From NCBI GenBank assembly GCA_030523425.1, contig JAUNIP010000002.1:33602-97601 (forward strand): DNA of 64,000 nucleotides, read 5' to 3'. The notes under the pieces were generated by a model. That model had not been told where the DNA came from, made no database searches, and saw only the letters and a program-made list of their open reading frames with translations. Origin of the DNA: Coriobacteriia bacterium (GTDB lineage Bacteria; Actinomycetota; Coriobacteriia; Coriobacteriales; Eggerthellaceae). The translations under genes and the position numbers were made by a program. The first letter of the stretch is position 1. Every line of letters begins with the position of its first letter. Positions 59,136 to 64,000 of this stretch are shown here, piece after piece.

Positions 59136-60356
59136 ATGGCAGAAAAAGAAAAAGCAGTATTGGCCTATTCGGGCGGCTTGGACACCAGCGTGTGCATCAA
59201 GTGGCTGCAGGAAAACTACAACGTGGACGTAATTGCGGTTGTGGGCGAAGTGGGCCAAGAACACGACGGCCTGGAGCAGGTGAAGGAAAAGGCATTGAAG
59301 ACCGGCGCCATCGCCTGCCACGTGGTTGACATGCGCGAAGACTTCGCCAACGAATATCTGACGGTTGCGCTGGCCGCCAATTCGCTCTACGAAAACAAGT
59401 ACCCGCTGGTATCCGCGCTTTCCCGCCCGCTCATTTCCAAGAGCCTGGTGGATATAGCGCACGAATATGGCGCGAAATACATTGCCCATGGCTGCACCGG
59501 CAAGGGCAACGACCAGGTGCGTTTCGAAACGTCGGTGCGCTTGCTAGATCCCACCATCACCATCATTGCCCCCGTGCGCGAATGGGACCTGCACACCCGC
59601 GACGAAGAAATGGACTGGGCGAAGGAGCACGGCATCGACGTGCCCACCACCAAGGCCAGCCCATATTCCATCGACGACAACCTGTGGGGCCGCGCCATTG
59701 AATGCGGCGTGCTGGAAGACCCCTGGAACGAACCACCGGCGGACATCTACACCATGACGGTTGACCCGCAGGCCGCCCCCGACGCGCCTGAATACGTGGA
59801 AATTGACTTCAAGCAGGGCGTGCCTTGCGCCATCGACGGCAAGGAAATGCCTTACCTGGACATCATCTATGCCATGAACGATATTGCCGGGCGCAACGGC
59901 TACGGCCGCCTGGACATGATTGAAAACCGCTTGGTGGGCGTGAAGAGCCGCGAATGCTACGAATGCCCCGGCGCGCTGGCGCTGATTGAAGCCCACAAGG
60001 CGCTGGAAGACTTGTGCCTGGAGCGCGACGTGCTGCACCACAAGCTGAATTTCGAGCAGATGTGGGCCATCGAAGTGTACAACGGCAAGTGGTTCAGCCC
60101 CTTCAAGAAGGCCTTAGACGCGTTTATGGCCTCCACGCAAACCTGCCTGACCGGCAGCGTGCGCCTGCGCTTCTACAAGGGCAGCTGCGTGGTGGTGGGC
60201 CGCAAGTCCGAAGCTTCGGTGTACAACTACGAATTGGCCACCTACGACGCGGCCGATTCCTTCAACCACGAATCCGCCAAGGGCTTCATAGACCTGTACG
60301 GCCTGCAACTGTGCACCTGGGCCGCCAACCGCGCCGCCCTAGGCGTAAGCGAATAA
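59136..60356 (+). CDS. argG: Argininosuccinate synthase
   Basis: 406 aa. Joins citrulline and aspartate with ATP. The PP-loop is VLAYSGGLDTSV, and GCTGKGNDQVRFE is the conserved aspartate/citrulline site. SIDDNLWGRAIECG is also diagnostic. Twenty bases separate it from argH, so the two are cotranscribed and probably with argR. Confidence 0.96.
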   Translation: MAEKEKAVLAYSGGLDTSVCIKWLQENYNVDVIAVVGEVGQEHDGLEQVKEKALKTGAIACHVVDMREDFANEYLTVALAANSLYENKYPLVSALSRPLISKSLVDIAHEYGAKYIAHGCTGKGNDQVRFETSVRLLDPTITIIAPVREWDLHTRDEEMDWAKEHGIDVPTTKASPYSIDDNLWGRAIECGVLEDPWNEPPADIYTMTVDPQAAPDAPEYVEIDFKQGVPCAIDGKEMPYLDIIYAMNDIAGRNGYGRLDMIENRLVGVKSRECYECPGALALIEAHKALEDLCLERDVLHHKLNFEQMWAIEVYNGKWFSPFKKALDAFMASTQTCLTGSVRLRFYKGSCVVVGRKSEASVYNYELATYDAADSFNHESAKGFIDLYGLQLCTWAANRAALGVSE

Positions 60357-60376
60357 GGCACACGCTAGGAATAGCC

Positions 60377-61768
60377 ATGGCACTGTGGTCAGGGAGATTT
60401 GAAGAGGGCGTGGACGATTTCACGCAGCGGTTCGGTGCGTCGTTGCCGGTTGATAAGGCCATGTATGCCGAAGACATTGCAGGCTCGAAGGCCCATTCGC
60501 GCATGTTGGCCAACCAAGGCATCATTTCACAGCAAGACGTGGAAGACATCCACGCAGGCCTAGATACCATTCAGCAGCGCATCGAAGCGGATGACTTCGC
60601 TTTCGACATCAACGACGAAGACATCCACATGGCCGTGGAAGGCGCGCTTATAGAAAGCGTGGGGCAGGCGGGCGCGCGCCTGCACACGGGCCGCAGCCGC
60701 AACGACCAGGTGTCCACCGACACGCGCCTGTACGCCAAGAAGCTGTGCGACCACCTGATGGCGGGCAACGTGGCCCTGCGCCAGGCGCTGCTTGCGCAGG
60801 CCGAAGCCAACTTCAGCGTGATCATGCCAGGCTACACGCACCTGCAGCATGCCCAGCCGGTGCTGTTTTCGCACCACATGCTGGCGTACTTCTGGATGCT
60901 GGCGCGCGATTTCGGGCGCTTCAAGAACGCCAAGCGCGCGGCCGACATGTGCCCCTTAGGGGCGGCGGCGCTGGCGGGCACCACGTACCCGCTAAACCGC
61001 GCGGCCACGGCCGAAGCGCTGGGGTTCGCGGGTGTCATCCCCAATTCGCTGGACGCCGTTTCTGACCGCGATTACCTGCTTGACCTGCTGTATGCTTGCA
61101 GCGTGTCTAGCATCCACCTTACGCGGCTGTGCGAAGAAATCATTTTGTGGTCTACGGCCGAATTCGGCTTCGTCACGCTGTCGGATTCGTATTCCACGGG
61201 GTCTTCCATCATGCCGCAGAAGAAAAATCCCGACTTCGCGGAACTCATTCGCGGCAAGTCCGGTCGTGTGGTGGGCGACTTGGTGGGCCTGTTGGTCACG
61301 CTGAAGTCGCTGCCGCTGGCCTACAACAAGGACCTGCAGGAAGACAAGGAAGGCGCCTTCGATGCCGCCCATACCGTGCTGGATTGCTGCCAGTGCGCCG
61401 CCGGCATGATAGAAACCATGGCCATTCATCCAGAAGCCATGCGCGCACAGGCCACCAAGGGCTATTTGGCTGCCACCGACGTGGCCGACTACCTGGCCAA
61501 AAAAGGCATGCCTTTCCGTGCAGCCCACGAAGTGGTGGGCCATTTGGTGCTGCTATGCGAAAAGCGCGGCTGCCAACTGGACGACTTGACGCTGGAAGAC
61601 TTCAAGGCAGAAAGCGACCTGTTCGAGGCCGATATTGTGAACTGCCTGGACCTGGAAAGCATCGTGGCCGCCCGCACCACCTTCGGCGGCACCGGCAACG
61701 CCGCCGTGCGGGAACAACTGGAATCCGCCCAACAGATGCAACAGAAAGATGCCGACTCCCTGCTGTAG
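60377..61768 (+). CDS. argH: Argininosuccinate lyase
   Basis: 463 aa, last step of arginine synthesis, splitting argininosuccinate into arginine and fumarate. The fumarase-superfamily signature [12 protein letters not shown] is present, with [13 protein letters not shown] and [12 protein letters not shown] as the other two conserved regions. The ATG at 60377 and start MALWSGRF agree with the family. It ends the arginine cluster. Confidence 0.96.
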   Translation: MALWSGRFEEGVDDFTQRFGASLPVDKAMYAEDIAGSKAHSRMLANQGIISQQDVEDIHAGLDTIQQRIEADDFAFDINDEDIHMAVEGALIESVGQAGARLHTGRSRNDQVSTDTRLYAKKLCDHLMAGNVALRQALLAQAEANFSVIMPGYTHLQHAQPVLFSHHMLAYFWMLARDFGRFKNAKRAADMCPLGAAALAGTTYPLNRAATAEALGFAGVIPNSLDAVSDRDYLLDLLYACSVSSIHLTRLCEEIILWSTAEFGFVTLSDSYSTGSSIMPQKKNPDFAELIRGKSGRVVGDLVGLLVTLKSLPLAYNKDLQEDKEGAFDAAHTVLDCCQCAAGMIETMAIHPEAMRAQATKGYLAATDVADYLAKKGMPFRAAHEVVGHLVLLCEKRGCQLDDLTLEDFKAESDLFEADIVNCLDLESIVAARTTFGGTGNAAVREQLESAQQMQQKDADSLL

Positions 61769-61890
61769 AGCCCCGCACCCCCATTTCACCTTGGGGACTC
61801 TATTCCGTTACGAAAACTGTCCGTTTGCTGTGAATTATGGGTGTGCGGCTGGCGCGATGGTAGAATTTGAGCATTACCGATTGGGGGTTT

Positions 61891-64000
61891 GTGGTGGCAA
61901 AAGCCGAAGACACCTTGCAGCGTGCAAAGCACGGGCGCAAAACGAACAAGCGCCGTGTGCCGTGGCCTGCACGCATTTTGATAGCTTTCTTGGTGCTGCT
62001 GATTGCCGCAGCCGGTGTGGCTGTGTTCATTGGCAGCAAGTGGTTGGAAGACCTTCCCGAAATCCGCGCGGAAGACTTCGGCGCCGAAACGGCCACGGAA
62101 GTGTATGCCAGCGACCACACAACGCTGCTGGCCCGCTTCCAGCTGCAAAATCGCCTGCCGCTTTCTGCCCTGACCGACATCAGCTCGTCTTCGGTGGCAG
62201 GCACGGTTGCCACCGAAGACGAACGCTTCTACGAACATGGCGCCGTCGACGTGATGGCCATTCTGCGCGCCTTGGTGAACAATGCCATGGGCGGCAAAAT
62301 CGAAGGCGCTTCCACCATTACCCAGCAGCTGGTGCGCAACACCGTGCTGACCGATGAAGCCACGGACATGACGTTGAAGCGCAAGCTGCGCGAAGCCGCT
62401 TTGGCCATCCAGGTAGAAAACACCTACACCAAAGACGAAATTCTGCTGATGTATCTGAACACCATCAATTATGGTTGCGGCGCCTATGGCATTGAAGCTG
62501 CGGCGCATCGGTATTTCTCGAAAACCGCCGCAGAGCTCACCCTGCCCGAAGCGGCGCTTTTGGCAGGCATTCCGCAGTCGCCCACCTACAACAACCCCAT
62601 TGACTTCCCCGATCATGCGTTGGCTCGCCGCAACCTGGTGCTAGACCGCATGGAGTCGAACGGTTACATCACTGCGGCTCAGGCTGCCCAAGCCAAGGCA
62701 GCGCCCATCGAATTGAACCCTTCGGAGTTTTCCGACGACGGCATTGAGAACTACCCGTATTTCACCAGTTACGTGCGCCAGTGCCTGCTTGATCAGCTTT
62801 CGTTTGACCAGGTGTTCGCTGGCGGCCTAACGGTGTACACCACCTTGGACACCCAATTGAACGAATATGCCATTGAAGCGGCCAACGCGAAGGCGGACCA
62901 GGCCGGCGAAGAATTCGAGTGCGCTATTGTGGCCATAGACCCCAGCAACGGATACGTGCGTGCCATGGTGGGCGGGCGCGACTACTACAACGAACAGTAC
63001 AACCTGGCCACGCAAGGAAAGCGCCAAACGGGTTCGTCGTTTAAGACGTTCACGCTGGTAACATCTATCGACCAGGGCATTTCGCCGCAGACTTACGTGG
63101 ATGCTTCTTCCACGGTGAAAATTGGTGACTGGGAAGTGCACAACTATGCTCATTACAGCTATGGCACCATCACCATTGCGAACGCCTTCGCCGTTTCTTC
63201 CAACACGGCATTTGCGCGCCTGGTCACGGCGGTTACGCCTGAAGCGGTGGTAGAAATGGCGCACAAATTGGGCATCACGTCCGAATTAAGCCCGGTGCCT
63301 TCGCTGACGCTAGGCTCGCAGGACTGCAGCCCGCTGGAAATGGCCGATGCCTATGCCACGTTGGCAAACGGCGGCACCCATTATGATGCCGTGGTCATTG
63401 AGCAAGCCATCGACCGCAAGGGCGAAGTGATTATAGACAACACGAATCCCGAAGGCACGCGTGCCATTTCCGAAGAGGTTGCCCATGCGGCGGTGGAAGT
63501 GATGAAAGGCGTTGTCACTGGCGGTACCGGCACGGATGCTGCTTTACGGGTGAACCAACCGGTGGCAGGCAAGACCGGCACCACCGAAGAGAATTTGGAC
63601 AGTTGGTTCTGCGGCATCACCCCGCAGTATTCGGTGGCCATTTGGCTGGGCGATCGAACGAACCAACATGCTACCAGGGTCACGGCCAGCAGCGCGTTTT
63701 CAGCGTTTTTGAACAACGTGATTACCGATGCTTCGCAGATTGTGCAGTTCCCCGAAGCGGACGACCCGCCCTATACCAAGAAGTTCAACAACACCAATTT
63801 GGACATCAAAGACCTTTCCTACAACACCAGCGATAGCTGGGATTACTGGGACTACAACAACGATTGGGGCGGAGGTTCCTCTTCGGGGTCTTCGTCTGGA
63901 TCGTCGTCTAACAACACTCCTAGCGTTGATCCGACCCCCGCCGGCGGCGGCGGCACCGACCCCGGCGGCGGCGATGATCCTTCCGGCGGCGGCACCGACC
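61891..64000 (+). CDS. Class A penicillin-binding protein (bifunctional, partial)
   Basis: The frame is open at the right edge, at least 703 codons. A basic tail and one membrane helix (residues about 25-50) are followed by a glycosyltransferase 51 domain: ATEDERFYEHGAVD and EGASTITQQLVRN. The transpeptidase motifs are SSFK (Ser near residue 382), SSNTAFARL and KTGTTE. The C-terminus is a Gly/Ser/Asp/Pro-rich low-complexity tail of many short repeats. It makes and crosslinks peptidoglycan. The start is GTG at 61891 or 61894, after a GGGGG run. Confidence 0.9.
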   Translation, partial: MVAKAEDTLQRAKHGRKTNKRRVPWPARILIAFLVLLIAAAGVAVFIGSKWLEDLPEIRAEDFGAETATEVYASDHTTLLARFQLQNRLPLSALTDISSSSVAGTVATEDERFYEHGAVDVMAILRALVNNAMGGKIEGASTITQQLVRNTVLTDEATDMTLKRKLREAALAIQVENTYTKDEILLMYLNTINYGCGAYGIEAAAHRYFSKTAAELTLPEAALLAGIPQSPTYNNPIDFPDHALARRNLVLDRMESNGYITAAQAAQAKAAPIELNPSEFSDDGIENYPYFTSYVRQCLLDQLSFDQVFAGGLTVYTTLDTQLNEYAIEAANAKADQAGEEFECAIVAIDPSNGYVRAMVGGRDYYNEQYNLATQGKRQTGSSFKTFTLVTSIDQGISPQTYVDASSTVKIGDWEVHNYAHYSYGTITIANAFAVSSNTAFARLVTAVTPEAVVEMAHKLGITSELSPVPSLTLGSQDCSPLEMADAYATLANGGTHYDAVVIEQAIDRKGEVIIDNTNPEGTRAISEEVAHAAVEVMKGVVTGGTGTDAALRVNQPVAGKTGTTEENLDSWFCGITPQYSVAIWLGDRTNQHATRVTASSAFSAFLNNVITDASQIVQFPEADDPPYTKKFNNTNLDIKDLSYNTSDSWDYWDYNNDWGGGSSSGSSSGSSSNNTPSVDPTPAGGGGTDPGGGDDPSGGGTD

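Noticed and set aside
1..64000. CRISPR arrays, complete insertion sequences, rRNA genes
   Set aside because: No regularly spaced direct repeats, no transposase or integrase gene and no rRNA-like sequence were found in the window.

Overview
The window looks like a chromosomal segment of a GC-rich (about 60%) actinobacterium, most likely class Coriobacteriia, family Eggerthellaceae. This is inferred from gene content and style: a Tad pilus locus of actinobacterial type, a T-box leader in front of pheST, an archaeal-type split glutamate synthase, adjacent alcohol and aldehyde dehydrogenase genes, and an argCJBD-argR-argGH block. No gene marks a phage or plasmid. No 16S rRNA is present, so the placement is not proven.

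Layout. 1-2867: the end of a Ser/Thr kinase, then acetate kinase (ackA) overlapped by a receiver-only response regulator. 2986-4337: a tRNA-Val(TAC) whose 3' end is duplicated 177 bp downstream around palindromes, then an inverted array of a TGTGAACGAA motif and a decayed membrane-protein gene. 4467-6777: a tocopherol-cyclase-like protein, a DUF1847 protein and a universal stress protein. 7155-17221: a Tad/Flp pilus locus (cpaB, tadZ, tadA, tadB, tadC, flp, three TadE-like minor pilins, a large TadG-like protein), ending in a DUF192 gene broken by an in-frame TGA and a zinc-ribbon protein. 17218-25639 (mostly minus strand): a ModE-like regulator, thrC, a D-2-hydroxyacid dehydrogenase (plus strand), mnmA, a class-I glutamine-amidotransferase-like hydrolase, ALDH and Fe-ADH. 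25947-31988: a zinc macrodomain protein, a ketopantoate-reductase-like gene, a VapBC-like pair, an EamA transporter and a P-type ATPase. 32531-40020: addB and addA, then a GNAT acetyltransferase fused to a Vsr-type endonuclease. 40121-44061: promoter, T-box, pheS and pheT. 44239-47435: a radical SAM protein divergent from a TetR regulator, and an unidentified 245-aa protein behind a perfect palindrome. 47641-52905: a five-gene glutamate synthase operon (GAT domain, FMN synthase with ferredoxin domain, ferredoxin, FAD oxidoreductase, GXGXG domain). 53090-53651: a small membrane protein and a toxin-antitoxin remnant. 53842-61768: arginine biosynthesis without argF. 61891-64000: the start of a class A penicillin-binding protein.

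How the genes work together. The glutamate synthase operon makes glutamate, the precursor used by the arginine block a few kilobases downstream. Look-alike ArgR boxes precede both argC and argR. The Tad locus has its ATPase, platform and pilin genes, but no prepilin peptidase is visible, so that enzyme must be elsewhere. The most unusual signals are non-coding: a mosaic family of long intergenic hairpins (near 32.0, 44.1 and 53.0 kb) whose arms differ between copies yet pair within a copy, the tRNA-Val mini-element, and the TGTGAACGAA array. The most unusual protein is the acetyltransferase-Vsr fusion.
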